Position numbers and translations under genes: made by a program. Positions 27,856 through 36,476 of a stretch of DNA of 64,000 nt are shown here, in pieces. The notes below the pieces were generated by a model. That model did not search any database. It worked only from the letters and a program-made list of their open reading frames with translations, and was not told the DNA's origin. Every line of letters starts with the position of its first letter. Positions within the stretch are counted from its first letter, which is position 1. Origin of the DNA: Vibrio kanaloae (GTDB lineage Bacteria > Pseudomonadota > Gammaproteobacteria > Enterobacterales > Vibrionaceae); NCBI RefSeq assembly GCF_024347535.1, contig NZ_AP025498.1, positions 1,414,352-1,478,351 on the forward strand, given 5' to 3'.

Positions 27856-28758
27856 TTAATTCAGTGAGATAACTAAGCCAGCAATGATAAAAACAACACC
27901 TACACCGCGAGTCATGTGCCACTTTTCCTTTAAAAAGTAGATCCCCATCACGACGCCGAAGATGATGCTTACTTGCCTAAGTGCCACCACCAAGCTGACG
28001 TTCTCTGTCATGGTCATCGCAAATAACACCAAACCATAAGTCGAAGCCATCATAATGCCTGCAAGCGTGGCTTTCTTGCGTAGTATCCACGCATTCGCAA
28101 ACTCGACTCTTTGATTGGTCACCAACAACCAAATACTCAGCGGAATTACGATCGCCCAAAACTGAATACCTAGGTAAAATATCGCCGTGTGTTTATTAGT
28201 AATGGTGAGCGTGCTTAACGGCTCCAATAACAGAAGTGCTTCTTTATCTATAAGGGAATAACCCGTGGTACCTATCGCGGCTATTAGTGCCCACAGCACA
28301 CCAAGGTTAAGATAAGCCTTAAGTCTCAGCTCAGAGAATTGTTTCAGTGGAACGAACAAACAGCCTAATGTGATCAGTGCAAAGCCAATCCATTGATTCA
28401 GTGATAGCTCATAGCCAATCAAGACGGTCCCCAAACCAACCATTAAAACAGGCAGCGCTCGTGCCATTGGGTAAATCACACCAATATCAGCCTGTTTATA
28501 GGCGATGCCTAAGCCGATTAAATAGATGATTTGGCAAATGCCACTCAAGAATAGCAACTGCCAGAATGGAATTGTGATGTTTGCAAACCCGACACTGTAG
28601 ACATACCAAATCAAATAGGGAGTCAGAATCGCGGCAGCGGCAAAGCCAGACGCTAAGAAGAAAGAGGCCCCAGAGCCTTGATTTGATTTACCTAGAACAT
28701 TCCAACCCGCATGCAGCAGAGCCGAAATAATCACGATGATGATGGCAGAGAATTCCAT
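27856..28758 (-). CDS. EamA (DMT) family transporter
   Basis: A 300-residue inner-membrane protein with about ten helices in two EamA repeats. It begins MEFSAIIIVIISALLHAGWNVLGK, where HAGWN is typical of this subgroup. QADIGVIYPMARALPVLMVGLG lies at the end of the first repeat. The substrate is unknown. It sits between the gluconate module and the aminophosphonate regulator on the same strand as both, but hairpins on each side suggest its own unit. A role in aminophosphonate export or scavenging is possible but not supported by sequence. Confidence 0.8.
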   Translation of the reverse strand: MEFSAIIIVIISALLHAGWNVLGKSNQGSGASFFLASGFAAAAILTPYLIWYVYSVGFANITIPFWQLLFLSGICQIIYLIGLGIAYKQADIGVIYPMARALPVLMVGLGTVLIGYELSLNQWIGFALITLGCLFVPLKQFSELRLKAYLNLGVLWALIAAIGTTGYSLIDKEALLLLEPLSTLTITNKHTAIFYLGIQFWAIVIPLSIWLLVTNQRVEFANAWILRKKATLAGIMMASTYGLVLFAMTMTENVSLVVALRQVSIIFGVVMGIYFLKEKWHMTRGVGVVFIIAGLVISLN

Positions 28759-28810
28759 TTCATTCCTAACTTATTGAATGATTGAGCAGTCGCTGAAAAC
28801 AAGGGATAAA

Positions 28811-28835
28811 AAAGGCCTCCAGATAAGAGACCTTT
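28811..28835 (-). terminator. Terminator after phnR
   Basis: Arms AAAGGCCTC and GAGACCTTT (one mismatch) are followed by TTTTTT on the minus strand, about 60 bases after the phnR stop. It closes the leftward ABC transporter-regulator operon. Confidence 0.7.
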
Positions 28836-28892
28836 GATCATTCCAGTTTAGTAAATCCACAAGCTAAGAGGAGCCAGCGTTCTAACGTACGA

Positions 28893-29597
28893 CTAACGCT
28901 CTAGCTGCGCTATCGACTCAATACTGATCGCGTCATGACGCCAATACTCAATATCACAGTCAATCAAATCGCCATTTTGATTGTAGTTAACGCGCTCAAC
29001 CACCATTGCAGGAGAACCCGAAGTCGCACGCAGAGCTTGTGCAGTTTCACCCAGCAAAGACGTTGTACTCACACGGTAACGGATCTTCTGATACACCACA
29101 CCAAAGTGTTCGCGGTAGATGTCCGTCAGTGATTTGGACAAGTCATAATCGAGCAAGTTAGGAAACAGCTCTGGTCGAATGTAGTTGGTCACATACACAA
29201 CAGGCCTGTCTTCAAGGTAGCGAACTCTATCGACACGATAAACATCTGAAAAAGGTTGAAGCCCAAGAAGCTTAGTTGCTTCCTTGGTTGCTAACATTCC
29301 TTTCGCTGCTACTAACTCTGTTTTTGGCTTACGATTCTGCGAGAGAGCCATGTTGGTGAAATTCAATGTTTGTGTCGGGTTGTAGCGAAGCGGCGCCGGC
29401 GAGATAAACCAACCACGACGGTCTTCTCGATAAATGCGTCCTTCCGCTTCAAGTGAAGACAAGGCTTCGCGTAACGTAACTCGTGTCGTATCAAACGACT
29501 CAGCCAGTTTACGTTCTGCAGGCAGCTTCTGTCGTGGCGTTAACATCCCCGACTCTATCTGCTCTACAATGACATCTTTGATTTTTACGTACTGCAC
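28893..29597 (-). CDS. phnR: GntR/HutC-family regulator of aminophosphonate use (PhnR-like)
   Basis: A regulator of about 234 residues. The N-terminal winged helix has VKIKDVIVEQIESGMLTPRQKLPAERKLAESFDTTRVTLREALSSLEAEGRIYRED, a clear GntR domain. The C-terminal part (about 90-230) is a UTRA ligand-binding domain with RVRYLEDRPVVYVTNYIRPELFP and DIEYWRHDAISI. I favour the GTG at 29597: it has AAAGGAAA close upstream, and the protein then begins MQYVKIKD like other family members. An ATG at 29610-29612 and a TTG at 29681 overlapping the permease are alternatives. It is the last gene of the ATPase-permease-regulator operon. Palindromes matching the HutC consensus GT-N-TA-N-AC lie before the operons and are its likely targets. 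Confidence 0.8.
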   Translation of the reverse strand: MQYVKIKDVIVEQIESGMLTPRQKLPAERKLAESFDTTRVTLREALSSLEAEGRIYREDRRGWFISPAPLRYNPTQTLNFTNMALSQNRKPKTELVAAKGMLATKEATKLLGLQPFSDVYRVDRVRYLEDRPVVYVTNYIRPELFPNLLDYDLSKSLTDIYREHFGVVYQKIRYRVSTTSLLGETAQALRATSGSPAMVVERVNYNQNGDLIDCDIEYWRHDAISIESIAQLER

Positions 29598-29665
29598 TTC
29601 ATTTCCTTTCATTCTTGTTCTTGTCGTCAGCCACTCCTTGGCCAACTGCAATATAAAATGGTTCG

Positions 29666-31390
29666 CTAGCGTTTGCGCCAAGCTTGGGTGCGCTTCTCAA
29701 ATAACTTGTTGATTAGCATATGAATCAACTTCGCACTCGCTGCTGATATCATGATCATCACTGCCATGGCTGCTGCTGCACCCGTTTGACCCGCATCGTC
29801 CATATTCAGTACTGAAACTGACGCAGGTATCGTATCGGTAGAATACAAGAATACTACCGCAGATGTCGTGGTAAGTGCATTAATAAACAGGTATGTCGCA
29901 ATATCTAAAATCGCAGGCAAACAAACCGGCACCGTCACTTTAAAGAACAGCTTATATTGCGGTAAGTTTACCGAAGCCGCCGTTGCCTCTATTTCCTCTG
30001 GTAGCTGTTTTAATGCGGTTAATGCCGTCATGTGCCCTACCGTGTAGTAGTGAACCACGGTATTAATCACCAAGAACGCCATCGTGCCATACAAGAAGTT
30101 GAGTGGGTTACTCAAATCATTAAAGTAGAAGATGTATCCTAAGCCTAACACCATACCCGGGACGGCCATCGGTACAACACTGAGCATCTGCATTGCTTGA
30201 CGAACAGGACCGAAGGCGCGGCCTTTCTCAATGCAGTACGCACCTAGGAAAATCAGCACTGTACCGATAATTGCAGTCCAAGCGCCGAGTGTTAAAGAGT
30301 TGAAAAATGGCGTCCAACCATAAGTACTCATCTCTGCGAAGTTATAATTATTTAGCGTTAACGTTTTATTCCAAGGCCAGAAGGTGACCATAGATCCGTA
30401 TATCGCCATGCCCAATACGATAACCACAGCAGCAGAGATGATCGTGCAGTAAAGGAAACATAAGCCATCACGTAACGTGCTAGGTTCAGGTTGGTACGCG
30501 ACAGAACGAGTATCAAACAAGCTCTTCTGTTTCTTTTGAACCCAGCGATCCACTGTAAACGCAAGCAACGCAGGCAATAGCAACAAGATACTGGTTACCG
30601 CACCCATAGAGAAGTTCTGTTGACCAACCACCTGCTTAAAGATGTCCGTCGATAACACGTTGTAGCTACCACCAATCACCTTTGGCACACCAAAGTCACA
30701 AACCACCAGCGTAAACACAACGATCAGCGTGCTGATCAAACCATACTTTGCCGCAGGTAGCGTCACCATGAAAAAGGTTTTTAATGATGAAGTATTGAGG
30801 GCACGAGCTGCCTCATAAAGACGAGCGTCAGAGGTTCTTAACGAGGTGGTCAGAATCATCAAGGCGTGTGGAAACGTCCAGAATATCAAGCCGAGTGATA
30901 TACCAATCAAGCCATAAACCGAGTTACCACCCAAGACTTCTTTAGTGATACCTTGGTTGCCAAATAAGAAGATCAAACTGATTGCAGGAAGCAGTGACGG
31001 AGCAAGAATAGGCGCAGAACCCAGCACTTGAAAAAGGCCCTTAAAAGGCATGCATGAACGAGTCAAAGCATAGGCATAACCAAACGCTAATACCCCCACA
31101 ACAACGGTCACTAACAACCCGAGCGTGAACGTATTACCTACCGACAGCCATAAGCTTTGAGACGCAAAATACGTTGCGAAATTCTGTAAACCTACAAATT
31201 CGCCGTCTGCGTTCTGAACACTCTTTTTCAACATTGCCCACAATGGCATCAGGATAAACAGCGTCATGACTACAGACAAAAATGCCAACAGCCCAAACAG
31301 AATTACGTTGTCTTTGCTTAACCGAGCCAGAAAAGGTTGTACTCGTCGTTGAAATAGCAGATTAGATTGCATCATTTGAGTCGATTCCAT
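29666..31390 (-). CDS. phnU: 2-aminoethylphosphonate ABC transporter, fused permease
   Basis: A 574-residue inner-membrane permease with about twelve helices. It is two ABC permease domains in one chain, as in iron- and phosphonate-type importers. Each half has an EAA-type loop: LYEAARALNTSSLKTFFMVTLPAAKYG and EEIEATAASVNLPQYKLFFKVTVPVCLP. It starts six bases after the ATPase gene. The assignment to 2-aminoethylphosphonate rests on the neighbouring binding protein, phnW, phnX and phnR, and on recalled similarity to the PhnS2-T2-U2 type of systems. Confidence 0.8.
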   Translation of the reverse strand: MESTQMMQSNLLFQRRVQPFLARLSKDNVILFGLLAFLSVVMTLFILMPLWAMLKKSVQNADGEFVGLQNFATYFASQSLWLSVGNTFTLGLLVTVVVGVLAFGYAYALTRSCMPFKGLFQVLGSAPILAPSLLPAISLIFLFGNQGITKEVLGGNSVYGLIGISLGLIFWTFPHALMILTTSLRTSDARLYEAARALNTSSLKTFFMVTLPAAKYGLISTLIVVFTLVVCDFGVPKVIGGSYNVLSTDIFKQVVGQQNFSMGAVTSILLLLPALLAFTVDRWVQKKQKSLFDTRSVAYQPEPSTLRDGLCFLYCTIISAAVVIVLGMAIYGSMVTFWPWNKTLTLNNYNFAEMSTYGWTPFFNSLTLGAWTAIIGTVLIFLGAYCIEKGRAFGPVRQAMQMLSVVPMAVPGMVLGLGYIFYFNDLSNPLNFLYGTMAFLVINTVVHYYTVGHMTALTALKQLPEEIEATAASVNLPQYKLFFKVTVPVCLPAILDIATYLFINALTTTSAVVFLYSTDTIPASVSVLNMDDAGQTGAAAAMAVMIMISAASAKLIHMLINKLFEKRTQAWRKR

Positions 31391-31396
31391 GATTGA

Positions 31397-32506
31397 TTAC
31401 GCCGCCTCGTCTTTCATCACTTGCAAGCTTTTCGATGGGTAAGCTCTCAGGCCTTCTTGATCAAACGCCACGTAACGGATATCACTGCGACGCAGCTTCA
31501 ATCGGTTGAACTCTTTGACGGGTACATCAACAATGATCTCTTTCGCCGTTGAGTCATGTTGCAATTGACACTCAACACGATAAAACGCCCCTAAGAATTC
31601 GCTTGATACGATTCTCACTGGCAAGGATTCACTAAAACGATCAACAAACTGGATTTGCTCTGGACGAACGGCAATATCGAAAACATCACCTAGGTTTGGC
31701 GTGAGATTATCTAAGCCAGGTAACGGCAGCATTGACTCAGCAATACGCATCTTACCTTGAGCTGCAACAGAAGCTTGAATGAAATTCATACTGCCCACAA
31801 ACTCAGCCACAAAACGGCTCACTGGTTTTTGGTAGATCTCTTGCGGTGCACCGACTTGCTCGATAACTCCATGATTCATTACCACAATACGGTCGGCCAT
31901 GGTCAAGGCTTCATCTTGGTCGTGCGTCACCATAATAGTGGTGATACCCAGCTTACGTTGCAATTGACAGATCTCGTCCCGCAAGTGTGTTCGTACTTTT
32001 GCATCCAATGCAGACAGTGGTTCATCAAGCAGTAGCAAGCCTGGAGACAAAGCCAAAGCACGAGCCAAAGCCACACGCTGCTGTTGTCCTCCAGACAGCT
32101 GATTCGGGAATTTTTGAGCAGACGTTGGTAAACCGATGGTTTCTAACCAAGATTCCACCGTTTCAAGGGCTTCTTTGGTCGACATACCTTGGTTTTTAAG
32201 GCCAATCGCAATGTTTTCTTCCACCGTGAGATTTGGGAACAGAGCATAAGATTGGAACACAATGCCAAAGTCGCGCTTTTCTGGCGGTAAGAAGGTTGTG
32301 TCGTTACCGTTTTGCTCGATAGAACCAGAAGTTGGTAAGTCTAAACCTGCAATCGCACGTAATAAGGTGGTTTTTCCGCAGCCAGACGGGCCAAGGAAAC
32401 AGACGAACTCGCCTTTATCTATCGATAGGGAGATGTCTTTTAACGCTGTAAATTGGCCAAATTGTTTTACAACGTTTTCAATATTCAAATAAGTTTGGTT
32501 GCTCAT
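31397..32506 (-). CDS. phnT: 2-aminoethylphosphonate ABC transporter ATPase
   Basis: A 369-residue cytosolic ABC ATPase. Walker A GPSGCGKTT, Q-loop FQSYALFPN, signature LSGGQQQR, Walker B LLLLDEPLSALD and an H-loop in VTHDQDEAL are all intact. The C-terminal TOBE-type regulatory domain (about 240-369) is present. It opens the leftward operon; a TGGTATATACCA dyad sits about 20-30 bases upstream of the start, close to where transcription should begin. Confidence 0.85.
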   Translation of the reverse strand: MSNQTYLNIENVVKQFGQFTALKDISLSIDKGEFVCFLGPSGCGKTTLLRAIAGLDLPTSGSIEQNGNDTTFLPPEKRDFGIVFQSYALFPNLTVEENIAIGLKNQGMSTKEALETVESWLETIGLPTSAQKFPNQLSGGQQQRVALARALALSPGLLLLDEPLSALDAKVRTHLRDEICQLQRKLGITTIMVTHDQDEALTMADRIVVMNHGVIEQVGAPQEIYQKPVSRFVAEFVGSMNFIQASVAAQGKMRIAESMLPLPGLDNLTPNLGDVFDIAVRPEQIQFVDRFSESLPVRIVSSEFLGAFYRVECQLQHDSTAKEIIVDVPVKEFNRLKLRRSDIRYVAFDQEGLRAYPSKSLQVMKDEAA

Positions 32507-32524
32507 ACTACAGCACTCTCTATA

Positions 32525-32536
32525 TGGTATATACCA
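32525..32536. promoter_or_regulatory. Likely PhnR operator before phnT
   Basis: TGGTATATACCA is a perfect 12-base palindrome containing GTATATAC, which fits the GT-N-TA-N-AC pattern of HutC-type GntR regulators. Related sites occur before phnW and phnS. Confidence 0.65.
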
Positions 32537-32694
32537 AATTTAAACTGAGAATATTGCAGTTGAGTGACAAATTTATAGTAGCTAAATGACAGTTATATTG
32601 CAGAAATAAAATTCATTCTAACGGGAAAAAATACGCATTAAACAAGTCCGAACGTTCAATAACTTATAGCAAAGTGTTTATCACTCGAAGGGGA

Positions 32695-32731
32695 TTTGGC
32701 GATAAAAACTAACGTACTTTTTACCGCCAAA
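32695..32731. repeat. Long inverted repeat between the HAD gene and the phnT promoter
   Basis: Fourteen-base arms TTTGGCGATAAAAA and TTTTTACCGCCAAA (one mismatch) have a 9-base spacer. It lies 83 bases after the HAD gene. There is no T tract after the stem, so it may be a terminator of unusual form or a protein-binding site. The rest of 32540-32813 shows nothing else I can name. Confidence 0.5.
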
Positions 32732-32813
32732 TATCAACTGATGTTTATGATTTTAACTGTTACTTTTAATCGCGATAGCCTCAAGTAGCAACAGTCCTTA
32801 TCAATGACTAAGC

Positions 32814-33455
32814 TCAGTACACCGCACACCACGGAATAGAATCTGCTCGAGTTCTTAAACGTTCATGTGGGTTAGCTAAATGAGGACGATCGGCCAAATC
32901 ATATTGAGGCAAGTCGTTAATTGAACCACAGAGGCCTTGTTGGTGATCAAATGCTGTGCGCCACTCTTTAAAACTCACAATCTTACCGTACATGTGATTT
33001 GGAAGCCCCAGAACTTTAACACTATATTGACCAGACTCTTCCATTAATTCGATGCCGACTGCATTCGGAATATTGAGCTTTTTCGCTACACAGGCAGGAA
33101 TGAGCGATACGATGGCAGAGATAATCACCATCGTCTGCCCTTGTATTTTGGAAGACCAGTTCCCTTGCATCACTTGAGGAAAGATCTTACTCAGTACTTT
33201 GCTATCAATACACTCCTCTAACAAAGCACACACCTCTTGATGTGTTTTATTTACTAGAGAGCGAGTAGCAAATTCGAGGTAAGCGTCTTCATTAAGAATA
33301 CCTTGAACATACAGTGTCATTAACCGGCGTTCTTCGTTCAAAAAACTAGGTTCATTCGCTAAGCCTTTTTCAACCAAAAACTCATTCCAAATCATGGCAC
33401 TGTTTCCGTCCATGAGTGTTTCATCTAGATCAAATACATACAGCGGGGTCGTCAT
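32814..33455 (-). CDS. HAD-IB-type phosphatase-like protein in the aminophosphonate locus
   Basis: A protein of about 213 residues from the SerB-like HAD-IB group. Motif I is FDLDETLMDGNS with Asp9 and Asp11, motif II is ISAI (Ser113), motif III Lys158 in MYGKIVSFKEW. Motif IV reads LCGSINDLPQYDLAD. Family members normally have GDS-x-N-D-L-P there, so the first acidic residue is replaced by Gly177 while Asp181 remains. That change may weaken Mg2+ binding. Asp9/Asp11 are intact, so some activity is possible. The ATG at 33455 is preferred to an in-frame GTG at 33467. It is the last gene of the row binding protein-oxidoreductase-HAD. A phosphonate or phosphate-ester substrate is inference only. 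Confidence 0.7.
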   Translation of the reverse strand: MTTPLYVFDLDETLMDGNSAMIWNEFLVEKGLANEPSFLNEERRLMTLYVQGILNEDAYLEFATRSLVNKTHQEVCALLEECIDSKVLSKIFPQVMQGNWSSKIQGQTMVIISAIVSLIPACVAKKLNIPNAVGIELMEESGQYSVKVLGLPNHMYGKIVSFKEWRTAFDHQQGLCGSINDLPQYDLADRPHLANPHERLRTRADSIPWCAVY

Positions 33456-33529
33456 ATCAATTCTCACTTCAAATCAAACTTAACTTCCAACTTATACTTA
33501 ACAGGCAAGAAACAACCTAAACCACAGGT

Positions 33530-34948
33530 TTATTCCACCTTGTCGGCTTTGCCTGCCGCACCAGCGAGCTTTGCCAATTGCTTATCCAGCCACAATGGCG
33601 TGTTACCAGAATCTTCCGCGTTCTCTTTTCTTCGTACCGCATCGCGAACCATCATCGCTCCCACCCAACGGAATGGCTCTGGCGGGAAGTGTCCTAACGG
33701 GCCTTTAGTTAAACCGCTTCGTGTCCAAGCATTGTCGATATCGAGTACCATTGCTGACAAAATCTTCCCGCCCATACGGGTTTGAGCAACGCCATTGCCT
33801 GAATAACCAAGCCCATAATAGATGTTGTTTTGGCCTTTTAGGTTACCGAAAAATGGCAATCCTGTGACCGAACGATCTGAGCCGCCAGACCAGTTGTAAT
33901 CGAATTCACTTTGTTCCAATTTAGGGAACAGTTTTTGGAACGATTGATTGAGAATCGGCAGGTAGTTGGTCGTTTGGTTAAACATGCTTTCAACTTGATT
34001 GGCAAACGAGAACTTATTACCGCCTTTACCCAACATGAGTCGTCCGTCCTGGGTGTCTCGGTAATAGTGGACAAAGATACGTGAATCCACCACCGCCGCC
34101 CCTTTCTCGGGACCAAACTGCTTAAGTTTTTCTGGGATTGGCTTAGTCACCACCATGTCTGACGAAACAACCACAATGCTGCGTTTGAACTCTTTGAAGT
34201 GATCGAGCATCCATGCGTTGAGTGCCAAAATCACTTTATCCGCAAATAAGGAACCGCCTTTGGTTTGAATACGAGCGGGAGAGCCATAATCGAGCGACGT
34301 CATCTCTGTGTTTTCATAAATTTCGACTCCCAAATCGAGCGCGACCCGGCGCAAACCTCTAGCCAATAACGCTGGCTGCACACTGCCCGCAGCTTCTGAG
34401 TAGTAACCCTCAATGTGGCGATCAGACCCAGCTTTGTCAGCCAAAGAATTGTCGCACTTCTTCCAGCTATTGATACCCTGCTTAACCAGCTCATTAACAA
34501 CAGGCTCCATTCCACCCTTTTGAGCTTCATTGGTCGCCGTGTAGTAAGTTCCGCTTCGATATAGATGCGCGTCAATCTTGTGTTCGTTACAGAAGGCTTC
34601 GATCTCGTATATAACCTTTTCCGATTCCTTAACCAACCATTTCGCTTGTTCTTTTCCGTAAAGCTTTTTCAGCGTCGGATACTTAGTTGACCACGTCAGC
34701 ATGCAACCGCCGTTCGCACCAGAAGCACCGCTACCACATAGGCCTTTTTCAATCACGACAACATGTTTTTCGGGTTGCTGTTGTTTGATTAAAATCGCCG
34801 TCCATAAACCCGTATAGCCACCGCCAACAATAGCGATATCACAGTTGACATCTTTTTGAAGCGGCTTAACCGAATCTAGCCCCGCATTAATATTGCCAAA
34901 CTCTTGTTCCAACGCTTGCTTGAACCAATATGAGTAGTGCTTTGTCAT
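33530..34948 (-). CDS. FAD-dependent aminophosphonate oxidoreductase (DAO family)
   Basis: A 472-residue flavoprotein of the D-amino-acid-oxidase superfamily. The dinucleotide motif DIAIVGGGYTGLWTAILI is at about 37-55, followed by GLCGSGASGANGGCMLTW. Further conserved stretches are EAAGSVQPALLARGL and YNWSGGSDRSVTGLPFFG; GYSGNGVAQTRMGGKI is the C-terminal FAD contact. Families of this kind recur in phosphonate clusters, and recent work describes some that oxidise 2-aminoethylphosphonate or its N-alkyl forms to phosphonoacetaldehyde; I infer that role here. It lies between the binding-protein gene, separated by a hairpin, and the HAD gene. The exact substrate is open. Confidence 0.75.
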   Translation of the reverse strand: MTKHYSYWFKQALEQEFGNINAGLDSVKPLQKDVNCDIAIVGGGYTGLWTAILIKQQQPEKHVVVIEKGLCGSGASGANGGCMLTWSTKYPTLKKLYGKEQAKWLVKESEKVIYEIEAFCNEHKIDAHLYRSGTYYTATNEAQKGGMEPVVNELVKQGINSWKKCDNSLADKAGSDRHIEGYYSEAAGSVQPALLARGLRRVALDLGVEIYENTEMTSLDYGSPARIQTKGGSLFADKVILALNAWMLDHFKEFKRSIVVVSSDMVVTKPIPEKLKQFGPEKGAAVVDSRIFVHYYRDTQDGRLMLGKGGNKFSFANQVESMFNQTTNYLPILNQSFQKLFPKLEQSEFDYNWSGGSDRSVTGLPFFGNLKGQNNIYYGLGYSGNGVAQTRMGGKILSAMVLDIDNAWTRSGLTKGPLGHFPPEPFRWVGAMMVRDAVRRKENAEDSGNTPLWLDKQLAKLAGAAGKADKVE

Positions 34949-34988
34949 TTGTTGTACCTTACTTAAAACCTAAAGGCGTAAAACTAAA

Positions 34989-35012
34989 AAAGGAAGACCG
35001 AAGCCTTCCTTT
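34989..35012 (-). terminator. UUCG-loop hairpin after the phosphonate binding protein
   Basis: AAAGGAAG and CTTCCTTT pair around a TTCG-containing loop and are followed on the minus strand by TTTTTT. It probably ends most transcripts after the binding protein gene and attenuates the two genes downstream. Confidence 0.75.
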
Positions 35013-35068
35013 ACTGATTTCTAACTTCTAATGAACTAAATAGTTAATTAACTGAATAGGTCGTCAGA

Positions 35069-36076
35069 TTAAGATTTTGGCTCTGATTTAGCGTCAAACT
35101 TCTCAGACCATGTTTTCAGAACATCTGCACGTTCACTGCCCATACGAGCGAAGTCCATTTTTGCCATGTTCTTCTCTACGTTCGGGAAGTTCTCTGCTTT
35201 ACCTGTTACATCTTGGTGGCCAACAACTGGGTACATTTCGATGTAAAGTTCATTCGCTGCTTTAGAGATAGACCAATCGATAACACGTTGTGCTGCATCT
35301 GAAGGCTTAACAAGACCTACCGCTTCAGATTCCCAACCGATACCTTCAGGCGTAATCACAGAAAGCGGCGCACCTTGAGTTTTCAGCTTCGCACCGCGGC
35401 TCGCCATAGAAATACCGATAGCCACTTCACCCATACCCGCTTGAACACATGGCTTAGAACCAGAGTGCGTGTAGTGAGCAATGTTTTGATCTAGCTTCTG
35501 CATGTAGTTCCAACCTTGGTCTTCACCCATGTTTTGTAACCAAGCCGAAACCTGCATGTAGCCCGTACCAGAAGACGCTGGGTTTGGCATTGCAATGTGG
35601 CCTTTGTAGATAGGCTTTGTTAGGTCATCCCAAGACTTAGGTGCCGGTAGATTCAATTGCTTAGCCACCACTTCGTTAAAGCAAACTGCATTGAAGAATG
35701 CGTCATTGCCATACCAAGCTTGAGTAGACTGTGGGTCGTTAAGGTTAGCGCGTAATGCTTCTACACCTTGAGGCGTATAAGGTTTCAGGATGCCCTCTTC
35801 TTTAAGCAGTGCCATTGAAGAACCAGCAAGCCCCCAAACTACCTCTGCGCGAGGGTTGTTTTTCTCGGCCAATAATTTTGCCGTCATGATCCCAGTAGAA
35901 TCACGTACCCACTTGATGTTGATATCTGGGTTTTCACTTTCGAAAGCATTTTTGTATTTAGCTAAAATGTCAGTTTCAAAAGCAGTGTAAACCGTCACTT
36001 CCTGTGCTGCATAAGCGTTACCAGCGAGTAGAGTTACTAAAGCTGCAAGTGATCCTTTCATAAAACGGTTTTTCAT
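35069..36076 (-). CDS. phnS: 2-aminoethylphosphonate-binding periplasmic protein
   Basis: A 335-residue exported binding protein of the iron/thiamine/phosphonate-type family. A signal peptide of about 23 residues ends in GNAYA and is followed by AQEVTVYTAFETDILAKYKNAFE. PNPASSGTGYMQVSAWLQNMGEDQGWNYM and VAIGISMASRGAKL are family segments. The ATG at 36076 has GGAG six bases upstream; one codon earlier is also possible. It leads the leftward row with the FAD oxidoreductase and HAD gene and is divergent from phnW across 400 bases that hold two operator-like sites. Confidence 0.85.
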   Translation of the reverse strand: MKNRFMKGSLAALVTLLAGNAYAAQEVTVYTAFETDILAKYKNAFESENPDINIKWVRDSTGIMTAKLLAEKNNPRAEVVWGLAGSSMALLKEEGILKPYTPQGVEALRANLNDPQSTQAWYGNDAFFNAVCFNEVVAKQLNLPAPKSWDDLTKPIYKGHIAMPNPASSGTGYMQVSAWLQNMGEDQGWNYMQKLDQNIAHYTHSGSKPCVQAGMGEVAIGISMASRGAKLKTQGAPLSVITPEGIGWESEAVGLVKPSDAAQRVIDWSISKAANELYIEMYPVVGHQDVTGKAENFPNVEKNMAKMDFARMGSERADVLKTWSEKFDAKSEPKS

Positions 36077-36251
36077 CATTTTCTCCAGTCAGGCTCAACT
36101 CTAAAGTGAGAAGTTGCCAAAATTAAAAGTTATCGAGATTTAAAGCTGCCTAGGTTTAGCAACCAAGGTTTAACGTTTCTTAAGTTAGAAGCCTCACTAA
36201 GAAGCACCTATACCCATAAATTCATTTAGGTTGTTAGTACACGCCTTTTTA

Positions 36252-36265
36252 CTGGTATGTACCAG
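36252..36265. promoter_or_regulatory. Likely PhnR operator in the phnS-phnW divergent region
   Basis: CTGGTATGTACCAG is a 14-base palindrome differing at one core position from the TGGTATATACCA site before phnT. It lies between the divergent phnS and phnW, about 175 bases from phnS and 210 from phnW. Confidence 0.6.
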
Positions 36266-36439
36266 ATGGTGAGTATTAACCTAATCGACTTTTATGACGG
36301 TTAAATGAACAAAAAATGGCAATTTAAAGATCGGAATATTTCTCAACACGAGTGACAAATTTGAATATGAAGCTTTTGTGAAAATAACGTTTGGGCTATT
36401 TACGACCGTTTAAATTGGTTGTTAAAGTAATTGCAAATA

Positions 36440-36452
36440 CTGGTATAGTCCA
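36440..36452. promoter_or_regulatory. Imperfect PhnR-like operator just before phnW
   Basis: The core TGGTATAGTCCA matches TGGTATATACCA at 10 of 12 positions. Its distance to the phnW start (about 25 bases) equals that of the phnT site to phnT. Confidence 0.5.
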
Positions 36453-36476
36453 AAATGAAAATCACGAGAATTGAAC

